The position numbers and the translations under genes are program-made. A stretch of 15,130 bases of DNA, taken from CAYSHJ01 sp964589725 (lineage in GTDB: Bacteria; Planctomycetota; Planctomycetia; Planctomycetales; Planctomycetaceae). Position 1 is the first letter of the stretch. Each line of letters begins with the position of its first letter. Below are positions 7,412 to 13,692 of this stretch, in pieces. Location of the stretch: NCBI GenBank assembly GCA_964589725.1, contig CAZPUJ010000566.1:1-15130 (forward strand), given 5' to 3'. Below the pieces are notes generated by a model. That model did no database searches, was not told the DNA's origin, and saw only the letters and a list, made by a program, of their open reading frames with translations.

Positions 7412-7441
7412 TTGACTTGCGAGGCCGGTGACTCGTATAAT
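7412..7441 (+). promoter_or_regulatory. Sigma-70-type promoter of the rpsF operon
   Basis: TTGACT at 7412-7417 and a perfect TATAAT at 7436-7441 are 18 nt apart. This is the strongest promoter-like sequence in the window, in the divergent gap upstream of rpsF. Transcription would start near 7448, giving a leader of about 100 nt that contains the hairpin at 7476-7517. Confidence 0.8.
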
Positions 7442-7475
7442 GCCCCGCGCTGTCGAACCGCGGACGCTGCATGCT

Positions 7476-7526
7476 CCGCCCGGCCTCCGCGGCATCTTTG
7501 CCGGAGTGCACGGGCGGTTTGTTTTG
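7476..7526 (+). promoter_or_regulatory. rpsF leader hairpin followed by T-rich tract (attenuator or S6:S18 site)
   Basis: CCGCCCG at 7476-7482 pairs with CGGGCGG at 7511-7517. Inside, CTCCG at 7485-7489 pairs with CGGAG at 7502-7506, and GCA at 7492-7494 pairs with TGC at 7499-7501 around TCTT, leaving small bulges. TTTGTTTTG follows directly at 7518-7526, as in an intrinsic terminator, but the structure lies in the 5' leader, 22 nt before the rpsF ATG. It could be a transcription attenuator. Leaders of rpsF genes in many bacteria bind the S6:S18 pair through a hairpin with a CCG-containing bulge, and this one may be of that type; the match has not been tested. Confidence 0.55.
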
Positions 7527-7547
7527 AGGCGTTGATGGAGAGTGAAC

Positions 7548-7841
7548 ATGCACGAATACGAACTGACGGTGGTGATCGACCCGGAGATTGTGGAAGAGGA
7601 TGTGCCCGCGGCGATCGAGCGGGTGTCTGCGGCGGTGACGACGCGCGGCGGCGAGATCGTTGACATGCAGCCCTGGGGACGGCGGAGGCTAGCCTATCCG
7701 ATCCGGCGCCGGACCGAGGGTAACTATGTCGTCAGCCAGATCCGGCTGGACCCAGCGCGCGCGCACGAGATGGAGAGCGGCTTCCGCATCTCGGAGGAGA
7801 TCCTCCGGCACCTGCTGATCCGGAAGGATGAAGAAGGTTAG
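7548..7841 (+). CDS. rpsF: 30S ribosomal protein S6
   Basis: Small-subunit ribosomal protein that pairs with S18 on the central domain of 16S rRNA. The 97-residue length is typical. The N-terminal strand HEYELTVVIDPEI, the GRRRLAYPI segment around residues 44-52 and EGNYVVSQI just after it are family hallmarks. ATG 7548 is preferred to the in-frame GTG 7542 because it sits 7 nt after GGAG at 7537-7540. It is the first gene of a + strand operon behind a strong promoter and a structured leader. The next gene, ssb, starts 51 nt after its stop, the standard rpsF-ssb-rpsR order of bacteria. Confidence 0.96.
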   Translation: MHEYELTVVIDPEIVEEDVPAAIERVSAAVTTRGGEIVDMQPWGRRRLAYPIRRRTEGNYVVSQIRLDPARAHEMESGFRISEEILRHLLIRKDEEG

Positions 7842-7892
7842 ACGTCCGGCGAGGGCCGGCGGTGATCCGCGTAACGACGAGAAGGACATCAG

Positions 7893-8315
7893 ATGGCAAG
7901 CTTGAATAAGGTGATGCTCATCGGCAACCTCGGGAAGGACCCGGAGATGCGTTACACGGCAAACGGCAAGGCGGTTACTTCGTTCAGCCTTGCGTGCAGC
8001 CGGACGTACAACGCGACGGACGGGGAGCGACGCGAAGAGACCGATTGGTTCGATATCGTCGCGTGGGACAAGACCGCGGAGCTGTGCAGCCAATTCCTGC
8101 AAAAGGGGCGGCAAGCGTACGTGGAAGGGCGTCTGCACACGCGGTCGTGGGAAGGACCGGACGGACAGAAGCGCTACCGCACGGAGGTCGTCGCGCAGAA
8201 CGTGCTCTTCCTCGGCAGCGCGGGAGGCGGGGGTGGCGGCGCGGCGCGGGCCGAACGCCTCGAAGAGAGTGGCTCCGGTCCGCCGGTCGATCCGGACGAC
8301 CTTCCATTTGAGTAA
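7893..8315 (+). CDS. ssb: Single-stranded DNA-binding protein
   Basis: Binds single-stranded DNA during replication, repair and recombination, normally as a tetramer of OB folds. Over 140 residues, the OB fold covers about 1-108 and shows the usual start (SLNKVMLIGNLGKDPEMRYT), a DWFDIVAWDKTAE segment and GQKRYRTEVVAQNVLFLG. A short Gly-rich linker follows, and the acidic C-terminal tip ends in DPDDLPFE, the element that recruits partner proteins. The linker is short (about 25 residues) compared with many SSB proteins. AGAAGGA lies 8 nt before the ATG. The gene sits between rpsF and rpsR. Confidence 0.96.
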   Translation: MASLNKVMLIGNLGKDPEMRYTANGKAVTSFSLACSRTYNATDGERREETDWFDIVAWDKTAELCSQFLQKGRQAYVEGRLHTRSWEGPDGQKRYRTEVVAQNVLFLGSAGGGGGGAARAERLEESGSGPPVDPDDLPFE

Positions 8316-8325
8316 ACAGATGACG

Positions 8326-8343
8326 CCTCGCGTTCCAGCGAGG
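8326..8343 (+). repeat. Small hairpin in the ssb-rpsR gap
   Basis: CCTCGC at 8326-8331 and GCGAGG at 8338-8343 form a perfect 6-bp stem around GTTCCA. It ends 7 nt before the rpsR SD, so it could tune rpsR translation or mRNA processing. Chance is also possible at this GC content. Confidence 0.35.
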
Positions 8344-8350
8344 ACCAACC

Positions 8351-8356
8351 GGAGGT
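8351..8356 (+). promoter_or_regulatory. Ribosome binding site fixing the rpsR TTG start
   Basis: GGAGGT, a near-perfect anti-SD match, is 6 nt ahead of TTG 8363. It decides the start: no in-frame ATG or GTG with an SD lies before the conserved S18 core. Confidence 0.75.
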
Positions 8357-8362
8357 GGACGT

Positions 8363-8755
8363 TTGACGAATGAGGTAAGCGAAGGCGAACGGAGCGCTCC
8401 GGCGACGGCCGCACCCGCGGAGTTCACGTCGCCCCGCCCGGATGGTCCGGGCCGGTCCGAGGAGCGTTCTGGGGGATTCGGCCGCCGCCCGGGCGGCGGC
8501 GGCGGCGGAGGGGGCCGGGGGCGGTTCGGCTCGCGCCGGAAGGTCTGCGCGTTCTGTGTCGACAAGGTGGACAAGGTCGACTACAAGGATGCGGGCAAGC
8601 TGAGGCGATTCATCTCGGAGCGGGGCAAGATCGAGCCGCGCCGCAAGACGGGCACATGCGCGCGGCACCAGCGCCGCCTCACGCTCGCCATCAAGAGGGC
8701 GCGGCATTTGGCGCTGCTCCCCTATACCGCAGGACAGACGGTCGGTTCTCACTAA
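8363..8755 (+). CDS. rpsR: 30S ribosomal protein S18, zinc-ligand form with Gly-rich N-terminal extension
   Basis: Small-subunit protein that binds 16S rRNA together with S6. The conserved S18 core occupies residues 59-123 (RKVCAFC, YKDAGKLRRFISERGKI, PRRKTGTCARHQR, LAIKRARHLALLPY). Cys62, Cys65, Cys99 and His102 are placed like the zinc ligands of the C+ form of S18, which many bacteria replace by a zinc-free copy when zinc is short. The protein is 130 residues instead of the usual 75-90 because of an N-terminal extension rich in Pro, Ser, Glu and a run of eight glycines at 44-51. The start is TTG 8363, supported by the GGAGGT SD. No rplI follows, unlike the common rpsF-rpsR-rplI arrangement; the next gene encodes a parvulin-like protein. 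Confidence 0.94.
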   Translation: MTNEVSEGERSAPATAAPAEFTSPRPDGPGRSEERSGGFGRRPGGGGGGGGRGRFGSRRKVCAFCVDKVDKVDYKDAGKLRRFISERGKIEPRRKTGTCARHQRRLTLAIKRARHLALLPYTAGQTVGSH

Positions 8756-8757
8756 GT

Positions 8758-8827
8758 AGTCCGGAGAAGGTGTCGGACGGCGCGCCAGGCGCGCCGCGGA
8801 TGACGCCGGACTCCGCCAACGACGGAG
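8758..8827 (+). promoter_or_regulatory. Nested hairpins in the rpsR-parvulin gap, one masking the next SD
   Basis: AGTCCGG (8758-8764) pairs with CCGGACT (8806-8812), enclosing CGGCGCGC (8778-8785) paired with GCGCGCCG (8789-8796). A competing stem, CTCCG (8811-8815) with CGGAG (8823-8827), would cover the SD GGAGAG at 8824-8829 of the next gene. The two arrangements share bases 8811-8812, so they may exclude each other. This suggests an RNA switch lowering expression after the ribosomal genes, but it is inferred only from base pairing. Confidence 0.35.
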
Positions 8828-8839
8828 AGTCTCACATCG

Positions 8840-10144
8840 ATGGCGAACGAGGGGAAGTCACGGCGCGCAGGTGGTGCTGGTGAGAAGAAGCCCGTGACGA
8901 GGAAGGCGGCTGTCCGGGCGGGTCACGCTCGGGGCGGCCTCCTCGCTCTGGATTCAGAACAAACGGCGCGCCTGCTGATCTTCGCGGCCGTCGGACTGGT
9001 GATGGCCATCGCTGCGGGATTCCTGGTATTCGGGTACTGGTATTCCGTTGTTCGGCCGCGTAATCGCACAGTGCTGCAGGTAGCGGATCAGAAGGTTTCG
9101 TACTCAGCGATGAAGCGGCGCATGAGCTACGAGTACCTGCAGAACACGACGTACCAGACCCCGCAGGGCGTCCAGCTCTTGCCGGAGGCGGCGTTTCAGG
9201 CGTTACTCAACGAATTAACGGAGATCACGCAGGCAGGTCCGAAGCTGGGCATCAGTATCGACCCGGGCGAAATCGACCAGCGGTTACGCGGGAAGATTGC
9301 CGTGGCGGCGAATGCGGATCAGCGGCAGTTCGCCGATGGTATGCGCAAGGCGCTCGATCGGACCGGGCTTCAGGAAGGAGAGTTCCGTTCGATTGCGCTG
9401 GCCGAGGCGTTCAAGACGAAGATCCTCGAGAAATTCAAGACCGATGCGCCCGCGAACGACCTCCAGGCGAAGGTAGCCATCATCAGCACGAGAATCGAGG
9501 CCGAGGCGCAGCGGGCGCTCGATCGGATTAACGCCGGCGATGACTTCAGCGTCATCGCCAAGGCGGTGTCGCAGGATCCCGACGTGCAAACGACAGGCGG
9601 CGTGAAAGAATTTCTTCCCAAAGACGCGCTGGACGCCAGCATTCGCGACTTCGCGTTCTCGGCCGCGATCGGGAGCGTGAGCCCGCCCATAAAATCGCTG
9701 GCGCTCTCCGGGGCGAGCGCGGGGACGGCGGTGTACTACGTCGTCAAGGTGCTCGATCGCGCTGATCAGCCGGTTACGGATGCACAGCGAGGGCAAGTGG
9801 CCGACCACAAGCTGCCCGACTGGCTGACGGCCACGCAGGACGAGTTGCGTGCCAACGGTGAGATCAAGCGCGACTGGGAGGAGAAGGCGCAAGCAGACGC
9901 GTGGATCGCGATTGCAGGTAGCGTCACGGCTAAGCTCGCGGCGCTCCAGAAGCAGGCCGAAGACGATCAACAGCGCCAGCAGAGCACTCAGGCGACCGTG
10001 ATCGCGCAGCTGACATCGAGCCCGCAGGCGACCGGCACTGCCTCGCCCGACTCAACGCCGCCGGCGACATCACCGGAAGAGGGTTCTGGCGCCAGCCCGG
10101 TGGTGCCGGCGCAGCCCGTTGCGCCCGACAGCAATGGACCCTGA
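8840..10144 (+). CDS. Membrane-anchored SurA/PrsA-like parvulin-domain protein
   Basis: Predicted extracytoplasmic folding factor. A basic, cytoplasmic N-terminus (residues 1-42) is followed by one transmembrane helix at about 43-68 that would act as an uncleaved signal anchor. A SurA_N-like helical chaperone region spans about 78-200, and a parvulin-like domain about 209-306, with KAVSQDPDVQTTGG and PPIKSL as recognisable landmarks. The tail from 390 to 434 is rich in Ser, Thr, Pro and Gln. The two histidines usually conserved in parvulins are absent: the first strand reads KVAIIS where ARHILV is expected, and the last reads YYVVKV where GYHIIKV is expected, so isomerase activity is doubtful. 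ATG 8840 follows GGAGAG by 10 nt. The stop overlaps hom by 11 nt. Confidence 0.8.
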   Translation: MANEGKSRRAGGAGEKKPVTRKAAVRAGHARGGLLALDSEQTARLLIFAAVGLVMAIAAGFLVFGYWYSVVRPRNRTVLQVADQKVSYSAMKRRMSYEYLQNTTYQTPQGVQLLPEAAFQALLNELTEITQAGPKLGISIDPGEIDQRLRGKIAVAANADQRQFADGMRKALDRTGLQEGEFRSIALAEAFKTKILEKFKTDAPANDLQAKVAIISTRIEAEAQRALDRINAGDDFSVIAKAVSQDPDVQTTGGVKEFLPKDALDASIRDFAFSAAIGSVSPPIKSLALSGASAGTAVYYVVKVLDRADQPVTDAQRGQVADHKLPDWLTATQDELRANGEIKRDWEEKAQADAWIAIAGSVTAKLAALQKQAEDDQQRQQSTQATVIAQLTSSPQATGTASPDSTPPATSPEEGSGASPVVPAQPVAPDSNGP

Positions 10145-11432
10145 GCGGGGCGCCATTGGCATCGGCCTGATGGGCCTGGGCGTCGTCGGCAGCGGCGTCG
10201 CCCGTATTCTCCAGCAGAAGTCCGAGGTCTACGAGCGGCAGATCGGGCGGCCGCTCCGCATCCGGCGCGTGCTCGTCCGCGACCTCGCCAAGAAGCGCGA
10301 CTTCCCGGTGGATCGGGCGCTGATGACGACGCGTGCGCACGATCTGCTCGACGATCCGGAGCTCGATCTCATTATCGAGGTGATGGGCGGCGAAGAGCCT
10401 GCCTTCGGCTACCTACGCGCCGCGCTTGAGGCGGGCAAGTTCGTGGTGACCGGCAACAAGGAGGTGATGGCGAAGCACGGCGCGGAGTTGCTGGCGAGGG
10501 CGCGCGAGCACAACGTCGACTTGTTGTACGAGGCGAGCGTCGGCGGCGGCATCCCGATCATCGCGCCGCTCAAGCGCGACCTGCTCGCCAACGACATCGT
10601 CGCACTCAACGCGATCATCAACGGCACGACGAACTATATCCTCAGTGCCATGAGCAAGGGCGGAGGCAGTTTTGCGGAGGCGTTGGCCGCGGCGCAAGCA
10701 CTGGGCTACGCCGAGCCCGACCCGACGAACGACGTCGAAGGCGTTGACGCGGCCTACAAGCTGTGCATCCTTGCCACGCTCGCCTTTCACATGGACGTGC
10801 GACCCGACGACGTGTTCCGCGAGGGCATCACGAAGCTGGCGGAGCGAGACTTTCGCTACGCGCGCGAGTTGGGATACGCGATCAAATTGCTCGCCATCGG
10901 TCGCAAGGAAGGCGAGCGCGTGGAGTTGCGTGTGCACCCGACGCTGGTGCCGGCCGATCAGCTGCTGGCGAGCGTCGACGGCGCCATGAACGCCGTAGAG
11001 ATCGAAGGCGACCTGATGCATCGTGTGCTCTTCCAGGGGCCGGGCGCGGGTTCGCTCCCGACCACGTCCGCCGTGGTCGCGGACGCGCTGGACGCCGCCG
11101 TCAGCATCAGTAATCGGGTCTACTGGCCGTACTCGTCGCGCCGTGAGGCGGGCCTCCGCGTGATGCAGATGGACGACGTCCGCTCGCGCTACTACGTGCG
11201 AATCGGGGTCGCGGACCGGTCGGGTGTACTCGCCCGAGTCGCCGGCGTACTGAGCAATCGCGCGATCAGCATTGCGTCGGTGATCCAGAAAGAAGTTGAG
11301 GGGCAGGACACCGCCGAGATCGTTATCATGACCCACGAATCGCGGGAGGCGGACCTGCAGCGAGCGCTGCAGGAGATCCGCGCCGTTGAAGGCGTAGCGG
11401 ACGTAGACCAGGTGCTGCGGGTGAAGTCATGA
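10134..11432 (+). CDS. hom: Homoserine dehydrogenase with ACT domain
   Basis: Reduces aspartate semialdehyde to homoserine, the branch point to threonine and methionine. In 432 residues: an NAD(P)-binding Rossmann start (GLMGLGVVGSG, 11-21), VTGNKE at 105-110, the catalytic domain with SVGGGIPII (135-143) and NGTTNYIL (163-170), and PTNDVEGVDAAYK (197-209) carrying Glu202, Asp205 and Lys209, the family's substrate and catalytic residues. GPGAGSLPT sits at 302-310. A C-terminal ACT domain (about 353-430) is the usual site of threonine feedback inhibition. ATG 10134 overlaps the end of the parvulin gene by 11 nt; TTG 10119 in the same frame is possible. No obvious SD is present, which fits translational coupling. 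The stop overlaps the next start (ATGA). Confidence 0.95.
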   Translation: MDPERGAIGIGLMGLGVVGSGVARILQQKSEVYERQIGRPLRIRRVLVRDLAKKRDFPVDRALMTTRAHDLLDDPELDLIIEVMGGEEPAFGYLRAALEAGKFVVTGNKEVMAKHGAELLARAREHNVDLLYEASVGGGIPIIAPLKRDLLANDIVALNAIINGTTNYILSAMSKGGGSFAEALAAAQALGYAEPDPTNDVEGVDAAYKLCILATLAFHMDVRPDDVFREGITKLAERDFRYARELGYAIKLLAIGRKEGERVELRVHPTLVPADQLLASVDGAMNAVEIEGDLMHRVLFQGPGAGSLPTTSAVVADALDAAVSISNRVYWPYSSRREAGLRVMQMDDVRSRYYVRIGVADRSGVLARVAGVLSNRAISIASVIQKEVEGQDTAEIVIMTHESREADLQRALQEIRAVEGVADVDQVLRVKS

Positions 11433-12454
11433 CGATGAACGATCCACAGAATGAAACACGCGGCACCGTAGACGCGGTCAACTGGTTGCAGGACCAGGTC
11501 ACGCAGCTCAAGACCGGGCTCGTGCGCATGCAGCAGCAGAATGACCAAACACAGGCTGCGACTCTTGATGTGAATGAGAAGCTGCGCGATGCGGAAGCAC
11601 GTCTGCGGGAGGTCGCGGCGAAGACCTTGGGACTGCCGACGATGCACGAACAGCTCCGGCAGCTCTCGGGGCTGATGGAGCGCATCCAGGACGCGGAAGT
11701 GCTGATCGACACGAAGTTCGAGATGCTGGAACGGACGAGCGGCGAAGAGCGGACTCGAGACCAGTCGGAGAAGAACGAGCTGTATCGCAGGCTGCAAGAT
11801 CTCGAGCGCCGGTCGGAGAGCCTCGGCGAGCGTCAGTCCACCGTGGACGAGACGACAAGGCGGTTCCAGGAGGAAGTGTCGCGGTCGCATCTGCAGGCGC
11901 AGTCGATCGGGCAGCGGTTGGACGCAGTCGAGAGCAAGACCGGGCGTAACCTGGACGCCGTCAACCGCATGGAGCAGGCACACTCGGAGATCGAGCAGGG
12001 CATCCGGGCGCTTCGGCGCGAGGACGATGTGCTGGCAGAGCGCGCGCGCCTGGCGCACGAGGTGGCAGCCCGTCTCGAGACGGAGTTACACGAGCAGCAG
12101 GAGGAATATCGCGTACTGCCGCTGCTGGCCGAGCGCGTGGAGCTGTTGCGGGCGGAGCGACAGCGGCTCGAAGATCGGACATCGCGCGCCGAAGAGTCGC
12201 TGGAGGACGTGCGTGGCCGGACGGAGCGCGAGGAGGAATTCTCGTCGCACGTGGACGCACGCCTGAAGGCACAGGACGCGCGCCTCGACCACATCCACAG
12301 CGCGACGCTCGACTATCGCCGCACGCTGACGGAGCAGCTGTTGAAGCTGAACCAGGTGCTGGAACGCATGAAGCGGCGCGAGGTGGAGGAGACGGAGCGG
12401 CAGGCGAAGGAGCTTCGTTTGCAGGCCAACCAACTCAAGAACGAGGCCGAGTGA
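11429..12454 (+). CDS. Coiled-coil protein of unknown function between hom and thrC
   Basis: I do not recognise a family. The 341 residues are almost entirely heptad-like, charged and helical from about residue 14 to the C-terminus, with abundant Glu, Arg, Gln, Leu and Ala and almost no Pro or Cys; only LGLPTMHEQL near 67-76 and YRVLPLLAERVELL near 227-240 break the pattern. There is no signal peptide or transmembrane segment, so a cytoplasmic rod-like scaffold or oligomer is the likeliest structure. Its ATG overlaps the hom stop and its stop overlaps the thrC start (each 4 nt), so all three should be made in similar amounts. That context hints at a role with the threonine enzymes or the chromosome/cell structure, but function cannot be assigned. 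Confidence 0.85.
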   Translation: MTMNDPQNETRGTVDAVNWLQDQVTQLKTGLVRMQQQNDQTQAATLDVNEKLRDAEARLREVAAKTLGLPTMHEQLRQLSGLMERIQDAEVLIDTKFEMLERTSGEERTRDQSEKNELYRRLQDLERRSESLGERQSTVDETTRRFQEEVSRSHLQAQSIGQRLDAVESKTGRNLDAVNRMEQAHSEIEQGIRALRREDDVLAERARLAHEVAARLETELHEQQEEYRVLPLLAERVELLRAERQRLEDRTSRAEESLEDVRGRTEREEEFSSHVDARLKAQDARLDHIHSATLDYRRTLTEQLLKLNQVLERMKRREVEETERQAKELRLQANQLKNEAE

Positions 12455-13539
12455 CGGCTGAAACGCCGCTCGCGCTGGGAGACGCGCCGAACCGCGGCGT
12501 CCTGTTCCGCTTCGCGGAACACCTGCCGATTACGGACGCCACGCCGAAGATCTCGCTGGGTGAGGGTGACACACCGCTCGTGAAGTCGACGCGCATCGTG
12601 CGAGATATCGGCTGCGAGGCGCTCTACTTCAAGCTCGAAAGCTGCAACCCTACGGGGTCATTCAAGGATCGCGGCATGGTCGTTGCGGTCGCAAAGGCGA
12701 TGGAGTCGGGCGCGACGGCGATTCTCTGCGCTTCGACCGGCAACACGAGCGCGGCGGCGGCGGCGTACGCGAGCCGCTACGGACTGGCGGCGTACGTGGT
12801 GGTGCCGGACGGCAAGATCGCGCGCGGCAAGCTGGCGCAGAGCGCGGTGTACGGTGCGGAGATCATCGCCATCGACGGGAACTTCGACGTGGCGCTGCGC
12901 GTGGCGCGGGAGATCACGGCGAAGCACCCGATCGCGCTCGTGAACTCGGTCAATCCCTTCCGTATCGAGGGGCAGAAGACGGCGGCGTTCGAGATCGCCG
13001 ATGCCCTGGGCGACGCGCCCGATGCGCTGGCGCTGCCGGTCGGGAACGCGGGCAACATCACGGCGTACTGGAAGGGCTTCGTCGAGTACTACCAGCAGGA
13101 GCGAACGAGCCGGCGGCCGCGCATGCTGGGGTTCCAGGCGGCCGGGGCGGCGCCGCTGGTGCGAGGCGCGCCGGTCGAACAGCCGCAAACGATCGCGTCG
13201 GCGATCCGGATCGGCAACCCCGCATCGTGGCGGACGGCGATCGCCGCGCGCGACGCATCGGGCGGGAGCATCGAGGCGGTGACGGACGACGAGATCCTGT
13301 CGGCGTACGCACGGCTGGGGCGGGAAGAGGGCATCTTCTGCGAGCCGGCGTCGGCGGCGGGCGTGGCCGGGCTGCTGAAACAGTCGGCGGGCGGTACGAG
13401 CTTCGCGGGGCAGACGCTGGTGTGCATCATCACCGGGAATGGCCTGAAGGATCCCGAGACGGCGCTGAAGACCGAGCCGCCGATCCACCACGTCGACGCC
13501 GACCTCGCGACGATCGAACGCGAGATGGGCTGGATCTGA
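12451..13539 (+). CDS. thrC: Threonine synthase
   Basis: PLP enzyme that converts O-phosphohomoserine to threonine, the last step of the pathway begun here by hom. The 362-residue length fits the short bacterial type. Visible: the PLP lysine Lys72 in NPTGSFKDRGM (66-76), the STGNTSAAAAAYA segment (95-107), the phosphate-binding loop GNAGN (198-202), and the C-terminal ITGNGLKDP motif typical of this family. The start is GTG 12451, overlapping the stop of the coiled-coil gene as GTGA. The homoserine kinase gene (thrB) that should supply the substrate is not in the window. It is the last gene of the + strand operon; an inverted repeat lies 33 nt after the stop. Confidence 0.95.
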   Translation: MTAETPLALGDAPNRGVLFRFAEHLPITDATPKISLGEGDTPLVKSTRIVRDIGCEALYFKLESCNPTGSFKDRGMVVAVAKAMESGATAILCASTGNTSAAAAAYASRYGLAAYVVVPDGKIARGKLAQSAVYGAEIIAIDGNFDVALRVAREITAKHPIALVNSVNPFRIEGQKTAAFEIADALGDAPDALALPVGNAGNITAYWKGFVEYYQQERTSRRPRMLGFQAAGAAPLVRGAPVEQPQTIASAIRIGNPASWRTAIAARDASGGSIEAVTDDEILSAYARLGREEGIFCEPASAAGVAGLLKQSAGGTSFAGQTLVCIITGNGLKDPETALKTEPPIHHVDADLATIEREMGWI

Positions 13540-13572
13540 TCGCGAGCTCCTCTCCGTCCTTTCGCGCGCAAC

Positions 13573-13647
13573 GATGGAAGATGGACGACAGAAGCTGGAT
13601 CGGTCGGCGAACAGTCCACCCTCCATTTCTATCGTCCATCTTCTATC
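13573..13647. repeat. 22-nt inverted repeat between convergent genes, possible bidirectional terminator
   Basis: The arm at 13573-13594 (GATGGAAGATGGACGACAGA plus AG) pairs with the arm at 13626-13647 over 22 positions, with a single C-A mismatch and two wobbles, around a 31-nt spacer. It lies between thrC (+) and the phosphotransferase gene (-), both of which end toward it, so it may end transcripts from both sides. The arms are AT-richer than their surroundings and repeat a GATGGA unit internally, which is unusual for a plain terminator and may mark a dispersed intergenic repeat. Confidence 0.6.
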
Positions 13648-13692
13648 TTCGCAGGATGGCGGCACGCCGTCGTGCGCGCGTCCGTCCCGCGA

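Noticed and set aside
8491..8520. GGC/GGG-rich run in rpsR as a possible repeat expansion or frameshift site
   Set aside because: It is in frame, encodes a glycine tract, and the conserved S18 core follows in the same frame.
10413..12058. Open frames antisense to hom and the coiled-coil gene (minus 10413-11336 and 11192-12058)
   Set aside because: Both mirror well-supported + strand genes, straddle gene borders and show no motif.
13573..13647. CRISPR array
   Set aside because: Only one inverted pair is present; there are no direct repeats with regular unique spacers and no cas genes.
12658..13665. 335-codon open frame antisense to thrC
   Set aside because: Arg-rich shadow of a clear threonine synthase with all PLP motifs on the + strand.
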